Positions 10,307 to 19,700 of a stretch of 64,000 nt of DNA are shown in pieces. Numbering within the stretch: position 1 is the stretch's first letter; each line of letters starts with the position of its first letter. This DNA comes from Actinophytocola xinjiangensis (GTDB lineage Bacteria; Actinomycetota; Actinomycetes; Mycobacteriales; Pseudonocardiaceae): positions 124,001-188,000 of the forward strand of contig NZ_MSIF01000003.1 in assembly GCF_001921215.1 (NCBI RefSeq), given 5' to 3'. Both the position numbers and the translations under genes were made by a program. A model generated the notes under the pieces. It was not told the DNA's origin. It searched no databases and saw only the letters and a program-made list of their open reading frames with translations.

Positions 10307-10340
10307 CCGGCCGCGCGTCCTCCTCCCCGCGCGCGGCCGG
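10307..10340 (+). terminator. GC hairpin after pectate lyase gene
   Basis: The 11-bp arms 10307-10317 and 10330-10340 are perfectly complementary with a 12-nt loop, 18 bases after the stop codon. Confidence 0.65.
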
Positions 10341-10364
10341 GTCCCGCCTCCGAGAAACGGGGCG

Positions 10365-10420
10365 TTGACGCACGGCGACGAATCGTTGACTATGGGCAGG
10401 CAGTTGTCTACTCATGAGTA
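10365..10420 (+). promoter_or_regulatory. Candidate promoter and palindrome upstream of the SGNH hydrolase
   Basis: There are two overlapping sigma-70-like options. One is TTGACG (10365-10370) with a 17-bp spacer to GACTAT (10388-10393). The other is TTGACT (10386-10391) with a 17-bp spacer to TACTCA (10409-10414). The second -10 overlaps a perfect 12-bp palindrome TACTCATGAGTA (10409-10420), which could be an operator. No experimental support. Confidence 0.4.
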
Positions 10421-10449
10421 GCTTTCAACTTCCCCCGGGAGAGGGTGCC

Positions 10450-11301
10450 ATGTCCCGTCGCCTGCTCGTGGTCGCCAGCGCACTGCTCACCGCGCTCGCC
10501 ACCGTCACCGTCCCCGCGTCGGCCGCCGAGCCGTTGGACTACGTCGCGCTCGGCGACTCCTACAGTGCCGCGTCCGGCGTACTGCCGACCGCACCGGGCT
10601 CACCGCTGCTGTGCCTGCGCTCGGCGCGCAACTACCCGAGCGTGATCGCCGCGACGACCGGGGCCAACCTCGTCGACGTGACCTGCGGCGCCGCCGAGAC
10701 CAGGCACTTCACCAGCTCCCAGTACCCCGGCGTGCCGGCCCAGGTCGACGCCCTGAGCGAGGACACCGACCTGGTCACGCTGACCATCGGCGGCAACGAC
10801 AGCGCGGTGTTCATCGGCGCCATCCTGGCCTGCGGCTCGGCCGGCATCGTCACCATCGGCCTGGGCAACCCCTGCCAGACGATCTACGGCTCGCTGTTCG
10901 AGGACACCATCCGCGACACCACCTACCCGTCGCTGGTCCAGGCGCTGCGCGCGGTCCGGGCCAACGCGCCCAACGCCGAGGTGGCCATCCTCGGCTACCC
11001 GTGGATCGTCCCGGAGTCCGGCGGCTGCTTCACCAGGATGCCGATCGCCCGGGGTGACGTGCCGTACGTGCGGTCGCTGCAGTCCACCCTGAACGACGCT
11101 GTGCGCCGCGCGGCCGAGGCCACCGGGGCGACCTATGTGGACCTGAACCAGGTCTCCCACGGCCGCGACGCCTGCCAACCCGTTGGTACGCGGTGGATCG
11201 AGCCGGTCCTGCACACCACCAACCCGGTCGTCGTGCACCCGAACGCGCTCGGCGAGGCCGGCATGGCCGCCCAGGCCATGCGGGTGCTCGGACTGGACTG
11301 A
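10450..11301 (+). CDS. Secreted SGNH/GDSL esterase or lipase
   Basis: Predicted extracellular ester hydrolase of 283 residues. The ATG at 10450 follows GGGAGAGGG; an in-frame GTG/ATG further upstream is less well placed. The signal peptide ends near PASAAE (residue 26). SGNH blocks are present: block I YVALGDSYSA with nucleophile Ser37, block III GGND (114-117), and block V VHPN with the catalytic His at 263. Six Cys may form disulfides, as in Streptomyces-type secreted lipases. The last codon lies 6 bp from the end of a convergent antiporter gene, with no room for a separate terminator. Substrate unknown. Confidence 0.92.
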   Translation: MSRRLLVVASALLTALATVTVPASAAEPLDYVALGDSYSAASGVLPTAPGSPLLCLRSARNYPSVIAATTGANLVDVTCGAAETRHFTSSQYPGVPAQVDALSEDTDLVTLTIGGNDSAVFIGAILACGSAGIVTIGLGNPCQTIYGSLFEDTIRDTTYPSLVQALRAVRANAPNAEVAILGYPWIVPESGGCFTRMPIARGDVPYVRSLQSTLNDAVRRAAEATGATYVDLNQVSHGRDACQPVGTRWIEPVLHTTNPVVVHPNALGEAGMAAQAMRVLGLD

Positions 11302-11307
11302 CGGGAC

Positions 11308-12897
11308 TCAGCGCCGGCCGCGCATGCTCTGCAGGTCCAGCCTCTGGAGCATCCGGTCGGCCACCGTCGGGTCGATACCCGGTTCGGCCCGGGCGTCGAT
11401 GATCTCCTGCCGGGCGGCCGAGAGCAGCTGCGCGTCGAGCGCGAGCAGCTGCCCGGCCCGGTGCCTCCACTGCTCGGCGTTCTCCCGCTGCTCCTCGTCC
11501 CACATGTCCGGGTTCAGCATCGCCAGCAGGTTGACGTACTTCTCCCGCAGGCGTTCCACGGCGGCCTGCGGGAGGTCCTCGTCCTCGACCACCTCGTCGA
11601 GCCGGCGGATCGCGGCCTTGGCGGCGCGTCGGGCCAGCCGGCGCTCGGCCTTCTCCTCGGCCGCCCTGGTGCCGCCGACGCCCAGCATCCGCACCAGGAA
11701 CGGCAGCGTCAGTCCCTGGAGCACCAGCGTCACCATCACCACGGCGAAGGCGATCAGCAGGATCTGCGCGCGCCCGGGGAAGTCCCCGCCGTCGCCGGCG
11801 GTCAGCGGGATCGCCAGCGCGAGCACGATCGTGGTCACCCCGCGCATCCCCGACCACCACATCACCAGCGTCTCGCGCACCCCGATCGGGCCCTCGACAT
11901 CCACCCGCCGCTTCCCCCGGCTGATCACCGCGACCGGCAGCAGCCACAGCAGCCGCACGACCACGACGGTCCCGACCACCAGCAGCGTCGGCCCGACCAA
12001 CGTGCGCCAGCCCTGGTCGAGAGTGCCGAGCACCGACCGCAACTCCAGGCCGATCACGCCGAAGGTGATGCCGGTGATGGCCACCTCGGCCACACCCCAG
12101 AACGTGGTGAACGTCAGCCGCCCCACCACGTCGTCGGGGTCGTGCCGGCCGGACAGGTACAGGCTGTAGACCAGCACGGCCAGCACCCCGGAACCCTGGA
12201 GGTGGTCGGCCAGCACGTAGACCCCGGCCGGCACCACCAGCGACAGGATGATCGCCGGGATCGGGTCGCCGCCGCCGATCACCGACACCAGCCGTGCCGA
12301 CAGCCAGCCGGCCACGTACCCGATCACCACGGCGATCACCGCGGCCAGGGCGAACTCACCGACGGCCCGGGCAGGGTGGAAACTCCCGGTGACCACCGCC
12401 GCGATCGCCACGTGGTACATGACGATGGCCGTGACGTCGTTGAAAAGCCCTTCACCCTCCAACAGGGACAGCATCCGGCGCGGCAGGTGCAGCGGCGCGC
12501 CGACCGCGCTCGTGGCCACCGGGTCCGGCGGCGCGACCAGTGCGCCGAGTACCACCGCCGAGGCCAGCGGCAGTCCCGGCACGACCGCGCTGGCGACCGC
12601 GGCGACCGCCCCCGCGGTGACGAACACCAGCGCCACGGCCAGCAGCAGGATCGGCCGGGCGTTGACCGCGAACTGGTGCCAGGTGGTCCGCCGGGCGGCG
12701 ATGTAGAGCAGCGGTGGCAGCAACAGCGGCAGGATCAGCTCGGGGTCCACGTCGATGCCGGGCAGGGTGGGCACCAACGCCAGCACCAGACCGAACACGG
12801 TCACCAGGACCGGGTAGGGCAGGCGGGTGCGGTCGGCGACCGGGATCAGCACGGCCGTCCCGCACAGCACGAGGGCCAGCAGGCCGAACTGGGTCAT
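11308..12897 (-). CDS. CPA1-family Na+/H+ antiporter
   Basis: Integral membrane cation/proton exchanger of 529 residues, expected to serve pH and Na+ homeostasis. About twelve hydrophobic segments span residues 1-410. The family core is seen in APPDPVATSAV and the EGEGLFNDVTAIV segment (about residues 130-165), which holds the conserved acidic ion-binding residues (FND type). The C-terminal 120 residues are charged and cytosolic (helical, Arg/Glu-rich), as usual for bacterial NhaP/Nhe-like proteins. The start ATG is preceded by GAGAGGG. It converges on the SGNH hydrolase and is divergent from a small membrane-protein gene. Confidence 0.93.
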   Translation of the reverse strand: MTQFGLLALVLCGTAVLIPVADRTRLPYPVLVTVFGLVLALVPTLPGIDVDPELILPLLLPPLLYIAARRTTWHQFAVNARPILLLAVALVFVTAGAVAAVASAVVPGLPLASAVVLGALVAPPDPVATSAVGAPLHLPRRMLSLLEGEGLFNDVTAIVMYHVAIAAVVTGSFHPARAVGEFALAAVIAVVIGYVAGWLSARLVSVIGGGDPIPAIILSLVVPAGVYVLADHLQGSGVLAVLVYSLYLSGRHDPDDVVGRLTFTTFWGVAEVAITGITFGVIGLELRSVLGTLDQGWRTLVGPTLLVVGTVVVVRLLWLLPVAVISRGKRRVDVEGPIGVRETLVMWWSGMRGVTTIVLALAIPLTAGDGGDFPGRAQILLIAFAVVMVTLVLQGLTLPFLVRMLGVGGTRAAEEKAERRLARRAAKAAIRRLDEVVEDEDLPQAAVERLREKYVNLLAMLNPDMWDEEQRENAEQWRHRAGQLLALDAQLLSAARQEIIDARAEPGIDPTVADRMLQRLDLQSMRGRR

Positions 12898-13036
12898 CGC
12901 CGCCCTCTCGCCGAGTCCACCTGGGACTGTCCAGTGTGGTCACTCGAACCGGAGGTTCGCGACCGGAGCACAGGAGATGCGCCATCGCCCGCGCCGCAAT
13001 ACGTTTGGCCGAGGTGAACAGGGCGGAGGAAGAACC

Positions 13037-13582
13037 GTGACGGACAACCAGTACCAGCCTTGGGTGGAACCGGCCGACGAGTCGGTGTCGGTCGAAGCGG
13101 GTCGTATGTGGACCGGCGGCCTGGCGACCGCCGTCGTCGCCGCGCTGGTCGCGGTGGTGGGCGTGCTGGTCATCCGCGGCGTGTTCGGCATCCCGGTGAT
13201 CGCGCCGGGCAACACCCCCGGCGCGATCGACTACGTCGGCGCGGTGTGGGTGGCCGGGTTCTCGGTGCTCGGCGCACTGCTGGCCACGGCACTGGCCCAC
13301 GTGCTGCTGCTGGTCGCACCCCGGCCGATGATCTTCTTCGGCTGGATCATCGCGCTGGCCACCGTGGCGATGACGGTGTGGCCGTTCAGCGTCGAGGTGG
13401 CCCCGGACGTGCGGGTGGCCAACGCGGCGCTCTACCTGCTGATCGGGATCTCGATCGGTTCACTGGTGGTCAACGCGGCCGGCGCCGCCGTCCGGTACAA
13501 CCGCTCCCCCTATCACGACTGGCCGGGGCAGGGCCGCCCGGTGGGCTGGCGGGAGGACCCGCCAACCCACCGGATGAACTAG
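13037..13582 (+). CDS. Small four-helix membrane protein (DUF6069-like)
   Basis: A 181-residue membrane protein of unknown function. GTG at 13037 is chosen because GGAGGA (13025-13030) precedes it; the frame stays open upstream but is arginine-rich and lacks a site. After a polar N-terminus (about 25 residues) there are four hydrophobic helices: near residues 27-47, 62-90, 95-112 and 122-142. The tail is polar. Size and topology resemble actinobacterial DUF6069 proteins, but that match is from memory and tentative. It ends 5 bp before the convergent DUF1540 gene. Confidence 0.75.
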   Translation: MTDNQYQPWVEPADESVSVEAGRMWTGGLATAVVAALVAVVGVLVIRGVFGIPVIAPGNTPGAIDYVGAVWVAGFSVLGALLATALAHVLLLVAPRPMIFFGWIIALATVAMTVWPFSVEVAPDVRVANAALYLLIGISIGSLVVNAAGAAVRYNRSPYHDWPGQGRPVGWREDPPTHRMN

Positions 13583-13587
13583 TCACA

Positions 13588-13890
13588 TCACCTGGCCACG
13601 TAGGTCATGCAGTTCGCGTCGTGGCCGCCCGGACCGGGGGCGACCTTCACCGCCGAGGCACCGCACTCGAGGTTCTTGTTGTAGACGCAGTCGGCGCGCG
13701 AGCAGGCGCCGACCTGGGACATGACCCTCGGCAGGCCGCCCTTGGCGTCCAGCGGCACGAACGTGGCGCAGTCGGCCGCGCCGTTCACGCCACTGACCGT
13801 GATCGCGAAGGCGTGGCAGTCGTGGTCGGCGTTGTAGGAACAGGTGGTGACCGTGCATTCACTGATGGCCGGCATCTCGGTGGTGGTCAT
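13588..13890 (-). CDS. Cys-rich protein with two DUF1540 repeats
   Basis: A 100-residue soluble protein with eight cysteines in two copies of the DUF1540 pattern. The first (about residues 11-50) has CTVTTCSYN, then HDCHAF and ADCATF. The second (about 60-99) has CSRADCVYN, then LECGAS and ANCMTY. The four-Cys spacing is typical of small metal-binding (probably zinc) modules; metal binding is inferred. The start ATG (13890) follows a GGGGGT site; an upstream in-frame ATG would add 27 unlike residues. Actinobacterial DUF1540 proteins often have one or two copies and no known role. Confidence 0.85.
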   Translation of the reverse strand: MTTTEMPAISECTVTTCSYNADHDCHAFAITVSGVNGAADCATFVPLDAKGGLPRVMSQVGACSRADCVYNKNLECGASAVKVAPGPGGHDANCMTYVAR

Positions 13891-14210
13891 CAGCCGACCC
13901 CCTTCCGTCGGTGGCAGTTCGGAACGTCTCTCCACCATGACAGCGCTCCCCCGGTCCCGCAATTCGTCCATCGTGGACGGCCGGGAGCAGTCGGCTGGCG
14001 CATCCGGGCGTCACCCGTTCGGGCGATTCGGGTGCTCCGTGAATCATTTGAATCTCATGCAGCAAACGGAGCATGAGAAGCGGTGGATGGCCGCATGAGG
14101 AACGCATGGGTCGACCGTGACCCGGGCACTGGTTGGTGCTCTTCCAGAGGTCAAGACTTCCTGTCAAGACCACAGGGTCGTAAATCACTCAAGAACCGAG
14201 GGAGCCCACC
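13891..14210. other. Intergenic region upstream of DUF1540 and a small ORF
   Basis: This stretch of about 320 bases holds no convincing gene. Its left part is the 5' region of the DUF1540 gene. On the right, an 8-bp direct repeat GTCAAGAC occurs at 14150-14157 and 14163-14170, upstream of the small + strand ORF at 14211. It may be a regulator site for that ORF. Nothing else is evident. Confidence 0.4.
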
Positions 14211-14372
14211 ATGTCCGCCGCCACCGCCACCACCGCCGCCTTCCGCACCGATGTCACCCCCGTGCTCGTGATCGAGGAGTTCGACCACTGGCACAACCAG
14301 CCCGACGCGATGCTCTCGCCGACGTCGATCACCTGGAACGACCCGGTGACGACGACCCGGCGCGCGGCGTGA
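14211..14372 (+). CDS. Possible 53-residue small protein
   Basis: ATG at 14211 is preceded by GAGGGAG with good spacing. The product starts Ala/Thr-rich, then reads VLVIEEFDHWHN and PTSITWNDP and ends TTRRAA. It has no Cys, no signal peptide and no family I recognise. It converges on pntB, with 8 bases between stops, and stands alone on its strand. The acidic/aromatic middle is not the Arg/Pro-rich composition of random frames in this GC-rich DNA, which argues for a real gene. It could be a peptide precursor or a small regulator; unproven. Confidence 0.4.
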   Translation: MSAATATTAAFRTDVTPVLVIEEFDHWHNQPDAMLSPTSITWNDPVTTTRRAA

Positions 14373-14380
14373 CCCGGTTG

Positions 14381-15784
14381 TTACAGGGCCTTCAGTTCCC
14401 TGGTGAGTTCGTTGACCGATGACTTGGCGTCGCCGAAGAGCATGCTGGTCTTCGGATGGTAGTAGAGCTCGTTGTCCACGCCGGCGAAGCCGGGGTTCAT
14501 CGATCGTTTGAGGACGATCACCGACCGACTGTGGTCGACATCGAGGATCGGCATACCGTAGATCGGTGAGCCGGGATCCGTGCGGGCCGCCGGGTTGGTG
14601 ACGTCGTTCGCGCCGATGACCAGGGTGACGTCGGTGTGGGTGAACTCGCCGTTGATGTCCGCCATCTCCTTGAGCTGGTCGTAGGGCACGTCCGCCTCCG
14701 CCAGCAACACGTTCATGTGGCCGGGCATGCGCCCGGCCACCGGATGGATCGCGTAGTAGACCGAGACGCCCTTCGACTCCAGTGCGGTGGCCATGTCCCG
14801 CACGGTGTGTTGGGCCTGGGCCACCGCCATCCCGTACCCGGGCACGATGATCACCTGGTGGGCGTAGGCCAGTTGGATGGCCGCGTCCGCCGCACTGGTC
14901 CGGCGAGCCGACCGCTGCCCCGCCGCGACGGCCGGCCCGCCGGAGGACCCGTTCCCGCCGAACCCGCCGGCCACGATCGACGGGATCGACCGGTTCATCG
15001 CCTTGGCCATCAGGTTGGTCAGGATCGAACCGGACGCGCCGACGATCATGCCGGCCACGATCAGCGCCGTGTTGTCCAGCGCCAGCCCCATCGCCGCCGC
15101 GCTGAGCCCGGTCGCCGCGTTCAGCAGCGAGATCACCACCGGCATGTCCGCGCCGCCGATCGGCAGGACCACCAGCACCCCGAGCGCCGCCGAGGTCACC
15201 AGCAGGCCGATCATCAGCAGTTCTGCCTGGCCGCCGACGGCGATCGACACCCCGCAGGCCAGCGACCCGAGCAGCAGCACGAGGTTGATCGGCTGCTGGA
15301 GTCGTCCGGCGGTCACCGGCCGGCCAGGGAGCACCTCCTGCAGCTTGCCGAACGCGATCGTCGAGCCCCAGAACGAGACCGAGCCGATCAGCGCGGCGAA
15401 CAGCGAGGCGATCGACACGTAGGCCGCCGCGTGCTCGAACCCGTTGCTGTGCCGGAACTCCACCCACGCGATCAGCGCGATCGCGCCCCCGCCGACGCCG
15501 TTGAACAGCGCCACCATCTGCGGCATGGCGGTCATCCGGACCTTGCGGGCCGCCGGTACGCCCGCGGCCGTACCGATCGCCACGCCGAGCAGGATCAGCC
15601 ACCAGTTGCCCAGTCCAGGGGTCAGCAGCGTCGCGCCGACCGCGACCGCCATGCCGGCGGCGGCGAGCAGGTTGCCGCGCACGGCGGTTCGCGGACCGGT
15701 CAGGCCCATCAACCCGAAGATGAACAGCGCGAAGGCGACGATGTACAGGCTCTGGATGACCGTCTCGTCCTGGAGCCAGCTCAT
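14381..15784 (-). CDS. pntB: NAD(P) transhydrogenase subunit beta
   Basis: Proton-translocating transhydrogenase subunit that carries membrane helices and the NADP(H)-binding domain III; the enzyme makes NADPH from NADH using the proton gradient. The protein has 467 residues, the usual length. About eight or nine hydrophobic helices fill residues 1-260. The Rossmann-type NADP domain occupies about 290-467, with the fingerprint VPGYGMAVAQAQH and then IGANDVTNPAAR and GMPILDVDHSR. ATG overlaps the stop of pntAb by 4 bp (ATGA), indicating translational coupling. The soluble NAD-binding subunit needed for activity is not encoded nearby. Confidence 0.96.
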   Translation of the reverse strand: MSWLQDETVIQSLYIVAFALFIFGLMGLTGPRTAVRGNLLAAAGMAVAVGATLLTPGLGNWWLILLGVAIGTAAGVPAARKVRMTAMPQMVALFNGVGGGAIALIAWVEFRHSNGFEHAAAYVSIASLFAALIGSVSFWGSTIAFGKLQEVLPGRPVTAGRLQQPINLVLLLGSLACGVSIAVGGQAELLMIGLLVTSAALGVLVVLPIGGADMPVVISLLNAATGLSAAAMGLALDNTALIVAGMIVGASGSILTNLMAKAMNRSIPSIVAGGFGGNGSSGGPAVAAGQRSARRTSAADAAIQLAYAHQVIIVPGYGMAVAQAQHTVRDMATALESKGVSVYYAIHPVAGRMPGHMNVLLAEADVPYDQLKEMADINGEFTHTDVTLVIGANDVTNPAARTDPGSPIYGMPILDVDHSRSVIVLKRSMNPGFAGVDNELYYHPKTSMLFGDAKSSVNELTRELKAL

Positions 15785-16110
15785 GACCGCGCACCGTCCC
15801 TGTCCCCGGCCGGGCCGCCCGGCGTGTCCTCGGTGCGTTTGGTCTTGAACATCGCCAGCATCCGGTCGGTCACCAGGAAGCCGCCGACCACGTTCATCGT
15901 GCCGAAGGCGATCGCCACCACCAGCAGGATCTTGTTCAGCGTCCCGTCGGCGCCCGATCCCAGGACGATGAACCCGCCGAGCACGACGATCCCGTGGATG
16001 GCGTTGGTGCCCGACATCAACGGGGTGTGCAGCGTGTTCGGGACCTTCGAGATGACCGCGAAGCCGACGAAACCGGCCAACACGAGGATCGCGAGGTTCT
16101 GCATCAGCAT
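15781..16110 (-). CDS. pntAb: NAD(P) transhydrogenase subunit alpha part 2 (membrane)
   Basis: A 109-residue membrane subunit corresponding to the C-terminal helices of E. coli PntA. Helices run about residues 3-20, 35-53 and 60-82, with the conserved segment TPLMSGTNAIHGIVVLGG. ATG at 16110 is preceded by AAAGGAG at 7-nt spacing; a second ATG two codons later is possible. It overlaps pntB by 4 bp. In three-gene actinobacterial operons pntAa normally lies just upstream, but here the upstream neighbour is an unrelated VOC protein 149 bp away. Confidence 0.94.
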   Translation of the reverse strand: MLMQNLAILVLAGFVGFAVISKVPNTLHTPLMSGTNAIHGIVVLGGFIVLGSGADGTLNKILLVVAIAFGTMNVVGGFLVTDRMLAMFKTKRTEDTPGGPAGDRDGARS

Positions 16111-16218
16111 CCGACGGCTCCTTTGGCGTCGACCGCTAGATCACCTTTCAGGTTTAGCACGCCGATCACCGTTGGCACAGGGTGCGTCCGCCGTTGTCCC
16201 CGTTGGTCCGTTCGGCGG

Positions 16219-16249
16219 CGGTCGGGCGGGTCCGGTGGCCACCCGACCG
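16219..16249 (-). terminator. Possible hairpin between VOC gene and pntAb
   Basis: The arms 16219-16226 and 16242-16249 (CGGTCGGG/CCCGACCG) pair over 8 bp, with a mismatch and more G-C pairs inward. It lies 11 bases past the VOC stop in the direction of transcription. Modest support. Confidence 0.4.
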
Positions 16250-16259
16250 TCGGCCCGGC

Positions 16260-16610
16260 TCAGCCGTCCTGCAGAATCCCCAGGACGTTGCCGTCGGGGT
16301 CGGTGAACGTGGCGACCCGCCGGCCTCCGCCGACCTCGCGGGCCGGCTCGGTGACCGTGCCGCCGGCGGCGGTCACCTCGGCCAGCTTGGCGTCGAGGTC
16401 GGCGACCTCCCAGTAGGCGACCGGTGAGGTCATGCCCTGCGGGCCCCCTCCGGGGACCAGGCCGACGTGCTGGCCCTCCACGTCGTAGCCGACGTAGTAG
16501 GGCCCTTCGGTCTGCGGGTCGATGCCCAGCAGCGCGGTGTACAGCGCCTTGGCCGCCGCGAGGTCGGTCACGGGATGCAGAACGGTCTTGATTCCCTTGG
16601 TGGTACTCAC
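16260..16610 (-). CDS. VOC (glyoxalase/bleomycin-resistance-like) protein
   Basis: A 116-residue protein of the vicinal oxygen chelate superfamily. It has two beta-alpha-beta modules: the first begins KTVLHPVTDLAAAKALYTALLG, in parts, and the second VAYWEVADLDAKLAEVTAAGG, ending FTDPDGNVLGI. Such proteins act as metal-dependent dioxygenases or isomerases, or as binding proteins, and the substrate cannot be read from sequence. GTG at 16610 is chosen because of the upstream GGAGA and because homologues start at this point; an upstream in-frame ATG at 16709 adds a basic, unlikely extension. Monocistronic. Confidence 0.85.
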   Translation of the reverse strand: MSTTKGIKTVLHPVTDLAAAKALYTALLGIDPQTEGPYYVGYDVEGQHVGLVPGGGPQGMTSPVAYWEVADLDAKLAEVTAAGGTVTEPAREVGGGRRVATFTDPDGNVLGILQDG

Positions 16611-16739
16611 TGTCTCTCCAGGTCGTCGGTCCAATCGGGACTGTCTGGCGACGACCGTAATCCGGTCTTCCGGCCCGGCGCTTCTCGAATCCTGATCGGT
16701 TCGGCGCACGAACGGGTGACCGTCGGCCCGCTGGGCCGG

Positions 16740-16777
16740 CTCCCGGCCGGTGGTCGGGGGTGACCACCGGCCGGGAG
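16740..16777 (-). terminator. 16-bp perfect stem-loop after the third S8 protease
   Basis: The arms 16740-16755 and 16762-16777 are perfectly complementary with a 6-nt loop, 9 bases downstream of the protease stop codon. One of the strongest intrinsic hairpins in the window. Confidence 0.8.
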
Positions 16778-16786
16778 TGCGTTACC

Positions 16787-19700
16787 TCACTTCAGTGTGT
16801 AGGCCCGGATCACGGTCTGGGTGACCGTGTTCCCGTCCTGGTCGGTCGCCGAGGCACGCAGGGACACCGAACTCGCCCCCGCCGGGTGTTCGAGCACCGC
16901 CACCTGGCGCACGAGCACCGCGGCCTTGCGCCAGGTCTTCCCCTCGTCGTAGGAGACGTCGACGGTCAGTGCCTTCGGGTACTCCAGGGCACCCAGCTCG
17001 TTCTGCATGCGCACCGGAACCAACGCCGCCCTGCCGGCCGGGGCCGAACCGTCCGCATCGAGCTTGGGCTGGAATCGAACAACGTTGAGCGGCAACGGTT
17101 CCTCGCCGTCCACATGCGACGAACGGAACGTCCACTCGGCACCGACCGAGGTGCTCAGGCCGTAGTCGGCCGACCTGGTCGCCTCGGTGGTGAGCCGGTA
17201 GTCACCGGCCTGCGCCGGCACGGAGAAGAACCCGCGCCCGGCCAGCGGCGTCTCGCCGACCAGTTCGTCGCCGAGGTAGAGCTTCGTCGAGCCGGACTCG
17301 GTCGGGGTGAAGCCCGCGTTGCCGGCGCCGTCGGTGAACAGCGGGAGGTCGACGCTGATCTCGTCCGCCCCCCGGTAGGCCCACTGGTAGTCCCCCGCCG
17401 GCAGGCCGGGGCCGAACACCGGGTGGTTGATCCGCTGGTCGTAGGTGCGACCGCTGTCGTAGGGCAGCGGCGACCCGTCGTAGCTCGCCACGAGGTCGGT
17501 CTCCCCGAAGATCCACAGGCTGGTGGCCCATCGGATGTCCTCGGTGGTGACGTGGAGGGTGCTGACCCCGGGAAGGGACACGTCCTGACCGAGTGCCGCG
17601 GTCCACAGCGAGCCCGAGGCCGGCTGAGGCGAGCGGAACAGTGATCCGCTGGGCGCCTGCGCCGACGGACCGATGTCGACCCGCAGCGTCGCCACGTCGT
17701 CCGGTCCGACGACCTTGGTGAAGTCCGTCGGGTAGCGGTCGAGGAACCAGGCAAGGGAGTACAGCTCGTTCTGGGCGTCCTGCCAGCCGGTGTGCACCCA
17801 GGCGTCGAACGCCAGTTCCGGCAACGGGTCACCGAGCTGCCCGAAGCGCACCCCGTCCAGTTCGTCACCGAAGATCAGGAACCCGCTGCCGAACGCCTGG
17901 CCGTCGTTGTCGACCTGGTAGGCGATCTCGGCGATCCCCAGCTCGGCCCCGCCGGGCGGGGTGACGTCCACCGGGCTGGCCGAGGCCAGGTCGACCTCGA
18001 AGGCCTGGTTCCGGTCGAGCAGCAGACCCGGTTGGATCAGCTGTGTGCTGTTGGAGTTGTCGTTGGTGAACGACAGGTACTCCATCAGGTAGCGACCCTT
18101 CGGCAGGCGCATCGTCACCGTGCCGTCCTCGCTGAAGCCGTCGATGATGCTGAACTCGTCCAGCCCCATCGCGCTGACGACGTAGGCGTCGGCCGCCACG
18201 GCCGGATCGTCGCGGAAGGTCACCGTGAGGTCGTAGCTCTCCTCCTCGCGGGAGATGCCCACCGGGGTGCGGGTGACCGAGTCGCCGGCGGTGGCCACGA
18301 TCGTGCCGGAGTAGGCGCCGTCGGCCGGACCGGTGCGCGGGTCTCCGGTGACCTCGACCGAGGCCGTGCCGCCGGCGGGAACGGTGAGCTGGTCGACGCT
18401 GAGCGAGAACGCGTCGGTCGGGTCGCCGTTGGGGTCGGTGGCCTCCAGCGTGAGGGCGAGCGTCACGTCGGCGTCACCGAGGTTGCGGTAGGTGACCGGC
18501 CTGGTCACCGGCTGGTCGTCCTCGCGGGGCCAGGTCTGGACGCCCAGGCTGACGCTGGAGGGCTCGGCGACCACCGACGCGGTCATCGCGCGCGGCACGT
18601 CGACCCGGCCGCTGCCCTGCTGGAAGGCGGTCAGGCCGTCGGTCGGCGTGGCCGAGCCGGCCAGGGCGGCCTTGAGCTGCTGGGCGGTCCAGTCCGGGTG
18701 CTGCTGGGCGATCATCGCGGCGACCCCGGCGACGTGCGGGGTGGCCATCGAGGTGCCCGACAGCGCGGTGTAGCCGTCCTCGACCGGCGGGGCGATGGTG
18801 CCGGCGGAGTGCAGTGCGGCCACGATCTCCACGCCCGGCGCGGTCAGGTCGGGCTTGACGGCGCCGTCGCCGACGGTCGGGCCGGTCAGCGAGAACGGGG
18901 CGAGCGAGTCGTCCCGGTCGACCGCGCCGACGGTGAGCGCCGAGGGGGCGCTGCCGGGCGAGGCGACGGGCTCGTCGTTCGAGAAACCGTTGCCGGCGGC
19001 GATCACGAACAGCACGTCGTGCTCGGCGGTGAGCGTCTCGACCGCCTGCTCCATCGGGTCGAGCCCGGGGGTGTCCGCGCCGCCGAGGCTCATGCTGATG
19101 ATGTCGGCGTCCTGGGCGGCCGCCCACTCCATGCCGGCGATGATCTCCGAGTCCGAGCCGAACCCGTAGTCGTCGAGCACCTTGCCGTCGAGGATGTCCG
19201 CGCCGCTGGCGATCCCCCGGTACTTGCCGCCGGCCTTGGCGCCGGTGCCGGCCAGGATCGACGCGACGTGCGTGCCGTGGCCGTAGTTGTCGACCGCGTC
19301 CGGGGACGCGGAGAAGTTCTGCTCGGCGACCTCCTGGCCGGCGAGGTCGGGGTGGGTCTGGTCGACGCCGGTGTCGAGCACCGCGACCCGCACACCCTCA
19401 CCGGTCAGGCCGGCCTCCCAGGCCGCCGGCGCGCCGATCTGCGCGGCGCTGCGGTCAAGGACCGCCTCGCGCTTGCCGTCGAGCCAGATCCGGTTCACCC
19501 CGCGCGTGGCCGTGCGTACCCCCACGCCGTCGGTCAACGCCTCCCAGGTGGCACCGTTCTTGGCCGCCGCGAGCGCGACGCCGTCGATGCTGGGTAACGG
19601 CCGCGAGTTACCGGCGAGCCGGGGTGCGCCGGCCCCGTCGGCACCGGTGACGATCAGCGGCACGCTGTCGGTGTGCGCGTCGTCGTAGCCGAACTCGACC

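Noticed and set aside
14211-14372. Small ORF considered as a thioether peptide (lanthipeptide-type) precursor
   Set aside because: It has no cysteine and there is no modifying enzyme or peptide exporter gene beside it.
14151-15794. Long minus-strand frame overlapping pntB
   Set aside because: It is a frame-shifted shadow of pntB; only the pntB frame gives membrane helices and the NADP-binding motif.
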